Shown: one piece after another, positions 53,627-63,560 of the stretch | Numbering within the stretch: the stretch's first letter is position 1 | Layout of the letters: each line of letters begins with the position of its first letter | Made by a program: the position numbers and the translations under genes | Notes under the pieces: generated by a model | What the model was told of the DNA's origin: nothing | The model's database searches: none | The model's input: the letters and a program-made list of their open reading frames with translations, nothing else | Source of the DNA: Tupaia tana | Taxonomy: Eukaryota > Chordata > Mammalia > Scandentia > Tupaiidae | Length of the DNA stretch: 64,000 bases | Assembly: GCA_026018925.1 (NCBI GenBank) | Contig: JAKSZU010000008.1 | Coordinates: forward strand, 7,554,415 to 7,618,414 | Direction of reading: 5' to 3'

Positions 53627-53895
53627 TGGGACCAGCAGTTAGCATAATGGCTCTGTCGCTGGACTCTCATGTAGTCGACCGCAGTTCACTTCCTGGACCC
53701 GAGGCTTAAAACTCACGCCAGGCGCGTGTGCATGCGTACCCAGGATCCCAAGAGGAGAATGGAGGAGAAGGGATTGCGGTGTGGCCATTCCCCCTGGGGA
53801 GGTGATTTCTCACTTTCTGTCTCTCTTTCTCTGTCTGTCTGGCGAGCACATGCGCCCTATAGCAAACACCTCTCAAAAAAAAAAAAAAAAAAAAA
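53627..53895 (+). repeat. tRNA-like SINE
   Basis: GGGACCAGCAGTTAGCATAA through CCTATAGCAAACACCTCTC plus poly(A). Opposite orientation to its two neighbours. No clear TSD. Confidence 0.92.
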
Positions 53896-53964
53896 GAGGA
53901 AAACTTGGTGATTTTTAGCAGAAACAAAATAATCCTTAATAAATAAATCTTTATTTTAGAATTA

Positions 53965-54122
53965 AAAAAATTCTTTATTTTATTTTATTTTTTTTATTTT
54001 GATCAGAAAGAGACAGAGAAAAAGAGAAAGGGAAAGTGAGAAAGCAAGCTGCCAGATCCAGGCCTTGAACCACAGCTGGCCATGCGGGAGCCCAGCACCT
54101 TAACCGCCACCAACTGGACCTG
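53965..54122 (-). repeat. short tRNA-like SINE (subtype C)
   Basis: TTTTGATCAGAAAGAGACAG, AAGCAAGCTGCCAGATCC, CGGGAGCCCAGCACCTTAAC, CGCCACCAACTGGACC. Confidence 0.8.
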
Positions 54123-54126
54123 ATGT

Positions 54127-54360
54127 TTTTTTAGACAGATTTCTGCTATAGTGTATGTGTGATCACCAGAGAGACAGAAAGCAAGAAATCACCCTCCAGG
54201 GGATGGCCATGCCGCAATCCCTTCTCCTCTATTCTCCTCTCAGGATTTTGTACATGCATGCATACACGCCTGGTGTGAGTTTCAAGCCTCCAGTCTGGGA
54301 CTTGAACCATGGTTGGCCATGTGGGAGTCCAGCAATGTATTACACCATCTGCTGGTCCCT
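54127..54360 (-). repeat. tRNA-like SINE, intermediate age
   Basis: AGACAGATTTCTGCTATAGT, GAAAGCAAGAAATCACCCTC, head ending TTACACCATCTGCTGGTCC. The L1 resumes immediately to its right. Confidence 0.88.
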
Positions 54361-54840
54361 GGGAGCATAGATATTAATAAGTGTTATATCTTCTTAGTGA
54401 ATTAGCCCTTTTAATGCCATATGGTGTCTTTATCTATTCTTAACAGTTTTTGTCTTAAGGCCATATTGTCTGATGTCAGTCTCCTGACACCAGCTTTTTT
54501 TTTCTATTTTCATAGAATATCATTTTCTAGCCCTTTACTCCCTTCTGACAATCCTGGAAAGACCTCCTCATCTCTGTCGCTATGACTATTCTGAACTCTA
54601 TTTCTGACATTCCTGAAAATTATTTTGTGCTGTCCATGGTTGAAGAAGAGTTCCTGTGTTCATTGAGGAAGAGGTATTTCTTTCTTTTCCCATGCTTCTT
54701 TTGCTTCTGCGCCTGTTTCTAGTCATCTGAAAGATTAAACAATGCTTCCTGGTTTTCTGGTGCCAACTCTATACTGTCAAGGGGAAGAAGAACTCTACTT
54801 CTCAGACATGTTCTTAATCAGGAAAACGTGTACGTAGCCA
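54361..54840 (-). mobile_element. decayed L1 (copy 2), endonuclease start and ORF1 N-terminus
   Basis: Continues ORF2 from 50,870 (GATATTAATAAGTGTTATAT) to about 54,535. It then jumps to ORF1 N-terminal sequence (reverse complement around 54,580-54,725 ends at the ATG of a frame starting MTRNRRRSKS-like near 54,724). Most of ORF1 is therefore deleted. The 5' boundary is not resolved. Confidence 0.75.
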
Positions 54841-55591
54841 CCTTTCGTTGTTGATTCCTTTCCCAATCTTTTGGGACCAGGTGTGCCTGGGGCTAAGCAG
54901 AGAGTTTCAAATGGAAGAAGAAAAAGGAGTCACTCGGGGTACTGTGCCCCATAGTTCAGAAAGCTATGATGCCCTCAAAATATTTCTGGGAGGACAGAAG
55001 GTAACTAGAGGTCTGAGGTAGTCTTCCTACCTCAGTTGGCCTCACTTCTGATTGTTTCTCCTTGATCTGCAGTGAAGGCTCTGGGGGTAATGGCAGCAAA
55101 AAGATGTTCCTGGGGCAGGTTGGAAGGCAGCAGGAAGCCTGAAGCTGTCTCCTGCCTTGGTTGGCCTCGCTGGCTGCGGCTGCTCTATTCAACTGACTTC
55201 TAACAAGTAGGGGATGGAGTTTTGCAGAAAGATTTAAAGTCACCAATAAGTTGACCAAATTAATCAAAGGGAGATTAGCCAAAGGGGCATGACCTAATGA
55301 GGTAAGTGATTTAAAAGAGTCTACAAGCACCGACAGATACTCATTCATATTTCTTTTTGCCCCTCCTCCCTCATTCTCTTACTCTTTCTCTTTTTGTCTT
55401 TCTCCCCTCCCCTTCTTCCCTTCCCCTGCAAGTCCTGAGAACCAAGCCACGGTGACTTCTACAGCTGTAAGAAAATGAACCCTGAGAACAACCAGCTAAG
55501 CCAGGAAGAGACACCGGAGCTTCAGATGAGGCTTTGCCCAAATACACTTCAACTACAGCCTTAGGAAGCCCTACGCAGACTTTCCCGCTAA
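54841..55591. other. unrecognised, possibly old LTR at the right
   Basis: GGGCATGACCTAATGAGGTA and TTCTACAGCTGTAAGAAAAT recall MaLR/ERVL LTR motifs, but the order is not convincing. No gene seen. Confidence 0.3.
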
Positions 55592-55607
55592 GCTGTGCTC
55601 AGATTCT
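55592..55607. repeat. TSD of L1 copy 3, left
   Basis: GCTGTGCTCAGATTCTT-like sequence recurs as GCTGTGCCCAGATTCTT at 61,885-61,901, one mismatch. Confidence 0.8.
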
Positions 55608-58600
55608 TTTCTTAAAAATTTACATTTAATCACATGTAACTTTACAGTGTACAGCATTTCTTTTTCCAGCATGAATATCAGTCAAGGCAGAGACATTACT
55701 ATATACATTATCATCAGCAAATAGCTTTTCATATTTTTGTCAATCGAACATACTTTTTGTTCTTCCCCTGTTCGCCTCCCTGCCTCTATTACCCACCCCT
55801 GTATTACCCCGTCCTTACTAACTCTAGTATCTGCCATTGCCCTCCCAACTACTATACCTTCGAAACTTTCCGTTTCTGCTGTAGAGTGCAGATAGTTGGC
55901 ATATATTGAGTGGGAGCATGCACAATCTGTCTGACTTGCTTCACTTACCATTATGTCTTCCATAGTTGTCCACTTGGTATCATATGTCAGGGTCTCATTC
56001 TTTTTGTTGGCTGAGTAGTATTCCATAGAGTACATATGCCACATTTTTTCAATCTAGTCATCTATTTTTGGACATTTGGGTTGATTTCATGTCTTAGTGA
56101 TTGTAAATAATGCAGCAGTAAACATGGGTGGACAAGTGTTTTACCTACTGAGGGTTTTTCTATCCTTTGGGTAAACACCTAAGAGTGGAATTACTGGGTT
56201 GTATCATAGTTCTATTTGTAGGCTTCTGAGGAATCTCCATATTATTCTCCAAAGTGGTTGTACTAATTTATATTCTCACCAACAGCAGAGGAGAGTTTCC
56301 TTTTCACCACAGCCCTGCTAGCACTTACCATTATTTGGTTTTTGATTTTTTAATTTTAGCCATTCTGACTGGGGGCAAGTGATATCTCATTGTGGGTTTT
56401 GATTTGCAGGTCCCTTATGATAAGAGATGTTGAGTATGTTTTCATAAGCTTTTTGGCTATTTGTATGTCTTCCATGGAGAGTTGTCTGTTCAGCTCATTT
56501 TCCCATCTTTAAACTGGATTGATTATTTTTTATGGGAAAGCTGCTTGAGTTCCCTGTATGTTCTAATTATTAGTCCTTCATCTGAGGTATAGTTTGCAAA
56601 TATAGCCTACCAGTCTGAGGGTTGTCTTTTCACTCATTGTTTCCTTTGCTGTGCAGAAGCTTTTCAGCCCAATATATTCCCCATTTGTCTATTTTTGAGA
56701 CTACTAACTGTGCTTTGGAGGTCTTTAAGAAGTCTTTGCCTACTTGAAAGTCCCCAGTAGTTTTTCCTGTGTTTTCTACCAGTACTCTTATAGTTTGAGG
56801 TTTTCTGTTAGATCCTCAATCCATTTTGAGTTGATTTTTGTTAGTGATGAGAGATAAGGATCCAGTTTCATTCTTCTGCAGGTGGATATCCAGTTCTCCC
56901 AGCACCATTTTGCAGAAGAGATTTTCTTTTTCCCACTGTATTGTCTTGTGTCTTTTGTCAAGAATCAGTTGGCTGTATGTCTTGGGGTTTATTTGGGGGC
57001 TCTCAATTCTGTTCCATTGGTCTATCAGCCTGTTTTTGTGCCAGTACCATGCTGTTTTAATTATCACAATTTTGTAATATGTTTTGAGGTCGAGAAGTAA
57101 GATGCCTCCTACTTGATTCTCTTTGCACAGTATTGCTTTGATGATATGGGGCCTATTATGCTTCCAATATGAAATTCCGACAAATTTTATGATTGTTTTA
57201 TCTATTTCTGTGAGGAATATCTATGGTAGTTTGGTTAGGATTGTATTAAATTTGTAGATTAATTTGGGTAGAATTGATATCTTGATTATATTAATTCTTC
57301 CAATCCAAGAACATGGGATGTTTTTTACCCTCTTTTGTATCATTTTAAATTTCTTTTTTATGTTTCATGGTTTTCCTTATAGAGATCTTTGATATCTTTT
57401 GTAAGGTTTATTCCTAGATATCTTATTGGTTTTATGGCTATTGTAAATGGGCTTTCCTTCAATTCTGTCTCAGTTTGTCCATTGCTGGCGTATAAAAATG
57501 CTATAGATTTTCATATATTGATTTTGTGTCCTGCCATTTTATTCTATTCATTTATCACTCTCAGGAGTTTTTTTGTGGATTCTTTTGGATTTTCTATGTA
57601 TAAATCATATCATCTTCAAATAGAGATAGTTTCACTTCTTCTTTTCCTATTTGGATGCCCTTTATTTAACTCTATTGTCTAATTGCATTGGCTAGAACAT
57701 CCAGTACTACGTTAAAAAGTAATGGAGAAAGTGGGCAGCCTTGTCTTATTCAAGTTTTCCATGCAGTATGATGTTAGCTATGAGGTTTTTTTTATATGAC
57801 TTCTATTGTGTTAAAGAATATCCCTTCTATTCTTATTTTGCTGAGAGTCTTAGTCATGAAGGGATGCTGTATTTTATTGAATACTTTTTCTCCATTGATT
57901 CATATTATCATATGGCTTTTATTTTTCCTTTTGTTAATGTAATGTATTACATTTATTGTTTTGCATATGTTGAACCAACCTTGTATCCCTGGAATAAAGC
58001 CTACTTGGTCATGGTGTATAAACTTTTTAATATGCTACCGAATACAATTTGCTAGTATCCTGTTGAGAATTTTTAGCATCCATATTCACCAGGATATGGG
58101 TCTAAAGTTTTCTCTTTTTCTGTCATGTCCTTGTCTAGTTTTGGAATTAAAATGATGGAGACTTCATAGAATGAATTTGGAAGGGTTCTTTCTTTTGTAT
58201 TTTTAAAAATAGTTTAAGGAGAATGGGATTAGTTCTTTAAAAGTTTTGTAGAATTCATAAGTAAAGCTATCAGAATCTGGGCTCTTCTTTGTTGGGAGAC
58301 TATTTATTGCTGATTCAATCTCATTGCTTTAGACTTTCTATTTCTTCCTAGTTCAATTATGGTAAGCTATACCTGTCTAGAAATGTGTCTATCTCACCTA
58401 GGTTTTTTTGTTTGTTGGCGTATAGTCACTCATAGTATTCTCTGATGATGTTTTATATTTCTGTTATATCTGTCATAATAATGCCGGTTTCCTTGCTGAT
58501 TTGATTATATGGTTCCTTTCTCTGTTCCTCTTGATTGATCTAGCTAACAGTATGCCCATTTTGTTTATCTTATGAAAGAACCAACTTTTGGTTTCATTTA

Positions 58601-59331
58601 TTTTTTGTACAGTTCTTTTATTCTCTATTTCATTTATTTCTGCTCAAATTTTTATTTCTTCTCTCCTGAATTTTTTGGGGTTTTTTTGTTGTTGTTTTTT
58701 CAGTTCCCTGAGTTGTGTCTTTAGGTTGTTTACTTGTCACCTTTCTGCTTTTTTCAAGTGGGCACTAATTATATGAACTTCCCTCTTATGACTGCTTTTG
58801 CTATGTCCCATAGATTATAAACACTTGTTTGTTCATTCTCATTGGTTTCTATGAACCTTTTTATTTCAGTCTTAGTGTCTTCTATAGTTGTTAAGTCATT
58901 TAGGAGTTGGTTGTTTAGTTTCTATGTGTTTGTGAATTTTTGAGGGCTCTTTCTGTAGTTGATTTCAAGTTTGATTTCATCATGGTCAGAAAAGATGCTA
59001 TCTATAGTTTCTATACCTTTGAATTTGTATAGGCTTGTTCTGTGCCCTATCATGTGGTCAATCTTTGAAAATGTTCTTTGTGGAGGTGTATATTTTGTGG
59101 TAGTTGGGTGAAATACTCTGTAGATGTCTGTCAAGTCCATTTCATATATGGTAACATTTAGATCTTGTATCTCTTTGTTTATTTTTGTCTAGATGATCTA
59201 TCAGAGGAGTCAGTGGGGTTTTGAGATCCCCTACAATTATTGTGTTACAGTCTATCTCTCCCTTGAGACCTAACAGTCTCTCTTTGATGTATTTAGGTGT
59301 TCCAGTGTTGAGTGCATAGATATTTACAAAT
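55608..59331 (-). mobile_element. decayed full-length L1 (copy 3), 3' UTR and most of ORF2
   Basis: Minus-strand L1: 3' UTR from 55,608 (CATGTAACTTTACAGTGTAC), ORF2 end at about 55,905 (codons [14 protein letters not shown] and a stop soon after the ANYLHS-like end), then a continuous but frameshifted ORF2 to the endonuclease region. Codons for MDLTDIYRVFHPTTTKYTPP and SDHDEIKLEI lie near 58,970-59,140. Interrupted at about 59,332 by a retrocopy and resumes at 60,067. Confidence 0.9.
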
Positions 59332-59345
59332 GTTATATTTTCTTT

Positions 59346-60052
59346 TTTTTTTTTTTTTTTTGACCTTTATGAGGATCTTTATCTCAAATACATAAACAGT
59401 AAATAGTAAATATCTATCTTATAAAACTAAAACTTCTCTGGTAAATTTTTTTCCAAACTTCTGCTTACGTTGAGTCACAAGCAACCCAAAATGAACCGAG
59501 AACCACAGATGAAGTTAAATATTCTTATAAGCATAAAACTCAACTGTAACCCTTAGATGTTTACTTGAAAGTATCAGAGAAGTACCAGGGTGCTTCAACA
59601 AGTACATGGAAGATGTATTAAAAATTATGGATGGATTTCAGTTTTGTACAATAAACCCATACCCTATTTCCACAAACTTAGGTACCTTCTTGCATTGTTA
59701 ATAGTTAAAACCTATAGTTATTACACCACAGATCACTGTTTTTTGTGTGTGCCTTTCAGCATTACACTCAACTCAGATGAATAAGACTGGTTGTGGCTGT
59801 GACCCGTACTTTTAGAAACCACAGGAGCTTTTTTACAATTTCCAAATAGCTACAATCTAAATGTGCAATTTAAGGTTTCAATGATTTCTATATTCTGTAT
59901 TTTTCTACTACAAGCCATAAAATTATGCTAGGGCTTCTGGTTGAAGACTGTAAACATGGAAGTAAAGACAATCCCTTGATGTCAACTTTCAGATTCTGCA
60001 TTAGTCACATTTCACCCATAATCAACTAACTTTTGAAATTTAAGGTGCTGCA
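59346..60052 (-). mobile_element. retrocopy of an unidentified transcript 3' end
   Basis: A roughly 700-bp antisense insertion starting with T(20) (poly(A) on the minus strand), bounded by TSD GTTATATTTTCTT at about 59,333-59,345 and 60,054-60,066, inside L1 copy 3. No SINE or L1 signature and no long frame, so it looks like the 5'-truncated copy of an mRNA 3' UTR. It contains a mariner-type MITE (59,586-59,690), which may have been part of the parent transcript. Parent gene not recognised. Confidence 0.75.
59586..59690. mobile_element. Hsmar2-like MITE within the retrocopy
   Basis: GGGTGCTTCAACAAGTACAT at the left and CCACAAACTTAGGTACCTTC at the right are inverted relative to each other, with TTATGGATGGATTTCAG and ACAATAAACCCAT inside. 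This follows Hsmar2/MADE2-type ends (GGGTCTTCAAAAAGTTCATG) as I recall them. Related to the copy at 62,691. Confidence 0.65.
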
Positions 60053-60989
60053 AGTTATATTTTCTTGATGAATAGATCCTTTTAGTACTATATAATGTCC
60101 TCCTTTGTCTCTTCTTACATCTTTCATCTTAAGGTTTATTTTGTCTGATACCAGTAACACTACTCCAGTCTTTTTTTTTTCCCCATTTGCATGGAAGATC
60201 TTATTCCAGCCCTTCACTTTCAGTCTATGTAAATCCTTATCAGTGAGGTGTGTTTCTTGTAAGCACCATATAGATGTCTTCTGTTTTTTTATCCATTCAG
60301 GTAGTCTCTGTTATTTTATGGAATTATTTAATCAGTGAACATTCAATATTATTATTGATATTTATGGATTTATTCCTTTCATTTTGTTAGACATTTTCTC
60401 AATTGTTTTTTGTTCTCTTATTTTTGTTTGTCTCTCTTTAGTCATCCTGACACAACACTCCCCTCAGTATTTCCTATAGAGCTAGTCTAGTATGGGTGAA
60501 TTCTTCCTATTTTTGCCTGTCTGAGAATACTTTTATTTGGTCTTCTCATTTGAAGAATAATCTTGTCAGATATAGTATTCTTGGTTGAAATTCTTTTTTA
60601 AAAAATTTTTTGAATACATCTTCCCATTCTTTCCTTGCCTGCTTTGTTTCAGTCAAGAGGTATGATGTTAGCCTTATGGGATAAGTTTTATAAGTAACTT
60701 GATGTTTCTCCCTTGACATTTTTAAAATATTATCTTTGTCTTTAATTTTTACCAAACTGGCTATGATGTGCGGGGGTAGGATCTTTTTGCATTTATTCTA
60801 TTTGAGGTCCTTTTTATTTCTTGGATCTGAATTTCTCCATATTTGAAATTTTTCAGATAATATTTCATGAAAGAGGATTTCCATGCCTTTAGCAGATTCT
60901 TCACCTTCTGGAATACCTATTATATGGATATTTGGGTGTTTCATGGAGTCTAGAATTGTTTTTTTTTTGTTGTTTTTTTGGTTTTTGGG

Positions 60990-61019
60990 TTTTGTTTGTT
61001 TGTTTGTTTGTTTGTTTTG
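60990..61019. repeat. (TTTG)n microsatellite
   Basis: About seven TTTG units within decayed ORF1 of L1 copy 3. Confidence 0.93.
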
Positions 61020-61686
61020 TCATTGCTGGCTTTTACATTCTTTTGAGTGATTTGGTCTGTGTTGGAGACTTTGTCTTCAAGAGTTGAATTCTTTCTTCTG
61101 CATGGTCCAACTCGATGTTAATGCTTTCTAAGGAGACTTTAATTTCTTGTATTGTATTCTTCGTTTCCAGAAGTTCTGTTTCTTTTTTATGGTGTTTGTT
61201 TCTTTATGAAATTCCTCTTTCATGTCCTGAAGTGATTTATCATCTTCTGGAACTGATTTTCTGTTTTCTGTTGCATCTCACTGAGTTTTGTCATTATGAA
61301 TTTTGGAATTCTTTTTCTGGCATTTCTGTGTATTTCTTGGTGCTGTCCACTGCTAGTGAAGAGCTACTATGCTCATCTAGGGGAGAGTTACCACCTTGTT
61401 TTCTCAGGTTATTTTGAGATCTATGCTGGACCCTATTCATCTGATACACTATTCTTTTTTCTGTTTATTAGAGTAGATTCTGTAGTATTGGTAGAGGAAA
61501 CTTCACCCTTAGCTCCCAGATGTGTTCCTATTGGAGGGCTGAGTCTCCTAGGTCAGAGCAGTTATGGGTAATATCAGGTGTTTGGCTCCTCTAGCAAATA
61601 TTCAGCTCTTGATGAAGTAGTCACAAGCTAAGGAGATACACCTTAGTGAAGAGGATCAAGTGCTGCTTTGTGCAGCATGCACCAAA

Positions 61687-61880
61687 AGTCCCAAAGTTGT
61701 TCCCAGGCCCCAAGTGCAGACTCACCCAAAAAGGCCTGCCCAGACCATACTCAAGTCTCTCAGCAGGCTGGTGGTCAAGCCTAAAGAGGTGAACAATGGA
61801 GTCATGAAAGTTCCAAAGCTGCTCCCAGACCCCAAGCACAGACTCACCAAGACCTGCCCAGACTGGACTCAAGTGTCCCA
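61687..61880 (-). promoter_or_regulatory. tandem 122-bp monomers in the 5' UTR of L1 copy 3
   Basis: Direct repeats beginning at 61,687 and 61,809: AAAGTTGTTCCCAGGCCCCA / AAAGCTGCTCCCAGACCCCA, then AGACTCACC and CCTGCCCAGAC, and CTCAAGTSTC. Second unit partial. Position fits an L1 monomeric promoter. Confidence 0.75.
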
Positions 61881-62214
61881 GTGGGCTGTGCCCAGATTCT
61901 TATTCACAGATAATACGTGTATTTTGTTTTGAGCTGCTTAGTTTGCGGTCATCTGATATGCGGCAATGAAAATGAAAGCATTTTCATGTAAAACTATATA
62001 ATATCATCAAGAAAAATTAAAGACCTAAATGAATAAAGAGATTTACCAGGCTCATGGTTCAGAAGACTCAGTACTATTAAAATGTCCATTCTCTCCAAGC
62101 TGATTTACACATTCATTGTAATCACAATCAATATCCAGTAGACTTTTTCATAGAAATTGACAAATCTATGCTAAAATTCACATGGATTTCAAGAACCTAG
62201 AATAACCAAAACAC

Positions 62215-62230
62215 TGGGGGGGGGGGGGGA
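62215..62230. repeat. poly(G) tract
   Basis: About 14 consecutive G residues inside the old L1. Confidence 0.95.
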
Positions 62231-62281
62231 CAAAATTAGGAAATTAATTCAAGCTGCTATCAAGAACTATTATACGGTTTC

Positions 62282-62543
62282 GGGACCAGCAGTTAGCGTA
62301 ATGGCCATGTCGCTGGACTCCTACGTAGTCGACCACAGTTCGAGTCAGGACCTGGTGGCTTAAACTCACACCGGGCACGTGTGTGTACATGCCCAAGATC
62401 CTGAGAGGAGAATGGAGGAGAAGGGATTGCAGCGTGGCCATCCCCCCTGGGGGGTGATTTCTCACTTTCTGTCTCTCTGTCTCTCTCTGTCTGTCTGGCG
62501 AGCACACGCGCCCTATAGCAAAAACCTCTCCAAAAAAAAAAAG
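62282..62543 (+). repeat. tRNA-like SINE, young, with TSD
   Basis: GGGACCAGCAGTTAGCGTAA through CCTATAGCAAAAACCTCTCC plus poly(A). TSD ATTATACGGTTTC / ATTATAAGGTTTC at 62,269-62,281 and 62,545-62,557. Confidence 0.95.
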
Positions 62544-62690
62544 ATTATAAGGTTTCAGTAGCTAAGACATAGTGTATTAGCACTAAGATCGACAAATAGC
62601 TCAATGGAAAAAAATAGAGTCAGAAACATAAACAACTGATTTTGACAATGTGCCTAGGCAATTCAGTGGAAAAAATACTGTCTAGCAACA

Positions 62691-62809
62691 AGGGGTCTTC
62701 AAAAAGCTTATTGAAAATACATTTTTTTAAATATGCTTGGATTTAAAAAAAATTTTGCACAAAATAAACTTATATTTTCCATTTTCCACAAACTCTTCGA
62801 AGTCCCTTT
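62691..62809. mobile_element. Hsmar2-like palindromic MITE
   Basis: Left end AGGGGTCTTCAAAAAGCTTA, right end AAACTCTTCGAAGTCCCTTT, inverted repeats of each other; the middle has GCTTGGATTTAAAAAAAATT and GCACAAAATAAACTTATATT. Matches Hsmar2-type mariner ends from memory. About 119 bp, inserted in old L1. Confidence 0.72.
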
Positions 62810-63037
62810 GTGTGATGCTAAAACAACTGGATACTTAGATGCAAAAAAAATAAAAAGAACGTCAATGCGTACTACCTGCTGTATACAAATATTATGTCAA
62901 AATGGATCATAAGTCTAAATGTAAAACTTAAAACTATAAAAATATCTTAACATAGGAGAAAATGTTGTGACCTCAGATTAAGCAAAATTTTTTCGATGTA
63001 ACACTACAAGAGAACTCATTAATAATCTGAAACTCGG

Positions 63038-63291
63038 AAACCAGCAGTTAGCGTAATGGCTATGTCGCTGGACTCCCACATAGTCGACTGCGGTTCGCGT
63101 CCTGGACCCGGTGGCTTAAAACTCACGCGGGGCGCGTGTGCGTGAGTGCCCAAGATCCCGAGAGGAGAAGGGATTGCGGCGTGACCATACCCTCTGGGGG
63201 GTGATTTCTCGCTGTCTCTATGTCTCTCTCTGTCTGGCGAGTGCATGCACCCTATAGCAAAAAATACCTCTCCAAAATAAAAAATAAAAAA
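63038..63291 (+). repeat. tRNA-like SINE, youngest subtype, with TSD
   Basis: GAAACCAGCAGTTAGCGTAA to CCTATAGCAAAAAATACCTC with an A-rich tail; two small internal deletions. TSD AATCTGAAACTC at 63,025-63,036 and about 63,293-63,304. Confidence 0.93.
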
Positions 63292-63560
63292 AAATCTGAA
63301 ACTCATTAGAATTAAAAAGCATCTACTTCTTGAAGAACACTGTTAAGAGCATGAAAATACATCCCACAAGTGAAAAAAATGTTTTCAAATATTATCTGAT
63401 TAAGAACATGTAACAAGAAAGGGGAGAGGGGACAACATTTTAAACAGACTTCTCACCAAAGAAAATATATGTATTGCCAATAAACACATTAAAAGATGTT
63501 TAACGTTATTAGTCATGAAGGAAATGCAAATAAAAGTCACAGCAAGATAAGGCATGAGGT

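Larger units (their letters stand above)
51413..53960 (+). pseudogene. GLTP: GLTP (glycolipid transfer protein) processed pseudogene
   Basis: Intronless retrocopy of an mRNA for glycolipid transfer protein, a cytosolic protein of about 209 residues that moves glycosphingolipids between membranes. The CDS-equivalent runs about 51,517-52,102. It begins with ATG and LRAKHLLKPLPS; other recognisable blocks are IAVYDTNPAKFQTLQSFLEV, GAEWPKAGATLEL, RVNATR, VTEECLEKIHLFLVNY and TIDVIYEMHPKMNTELNHKV. Lesions: loss of sequence near the leader (PFFD region), a frameshift near 51,780, TAG at 51,904-51,906, and loss of the terminal stop (TAC at 52,100). A long 3' UTR follows (AATAAA-type signal near 52,380), possibly to the AATAAATAAA at about 53,940. 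Three SINEs interrupt it. It sits inside the SINE-loaded gap of L1 copy 2. Dead as a coding gene. Confidence 0.9.
60053..61884 (-). mobile_element. decayed full-length L1 (copy 3), ORF2 start, ORF1 and 5' UTR
   Basis: ORF2 N-terminus (codons MKGWNKIFHANGEKKKTGVV near 60,217-60,160), ORF1 decayed over about 60,460-61,330 (codons for REKHQVTYKTYPIRLTSYLL near 60,680), then a 5' UTR to 61,884 with two tandem monomers. TSD at 61,885-61,901. Frames are broken throughout. Confidence 0.88.
61950..63560 (+). mobile_element. old L1 ORF2 fragment carrying SINEs and a MITE
   Basis: CTAAATGAATAAAGAGATTT, GGTTCAGAAGACTCAGTACT, AAAATGTCCATTCTCTCCAA, GCTAAAATTCACATGGATTT, GGTTTCAGTAGCTAAGACAT, CAGACTTCTCACCAAAGAAA and GTTATTAGTCATGAAGGAAA are the standard sequence of ancient L1 ORF2 between the RT and C-terminal regions. 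Plus strand, non-coding. Confidence 0.85.

Noticed and set aside
60990..61019. Regular short repeats resembling an array
   Set aside because: Simple (TTTG)n microsatellite. No repeat-spacer structure; no CRISPR-like array anywhere in the window.
46762..61884. One continuous 15-kb L1
   Set aside because: A 3' UTR restarts at 55,608 after a 5' end near 54,840, so there are two separate minus-strand L1 copies.
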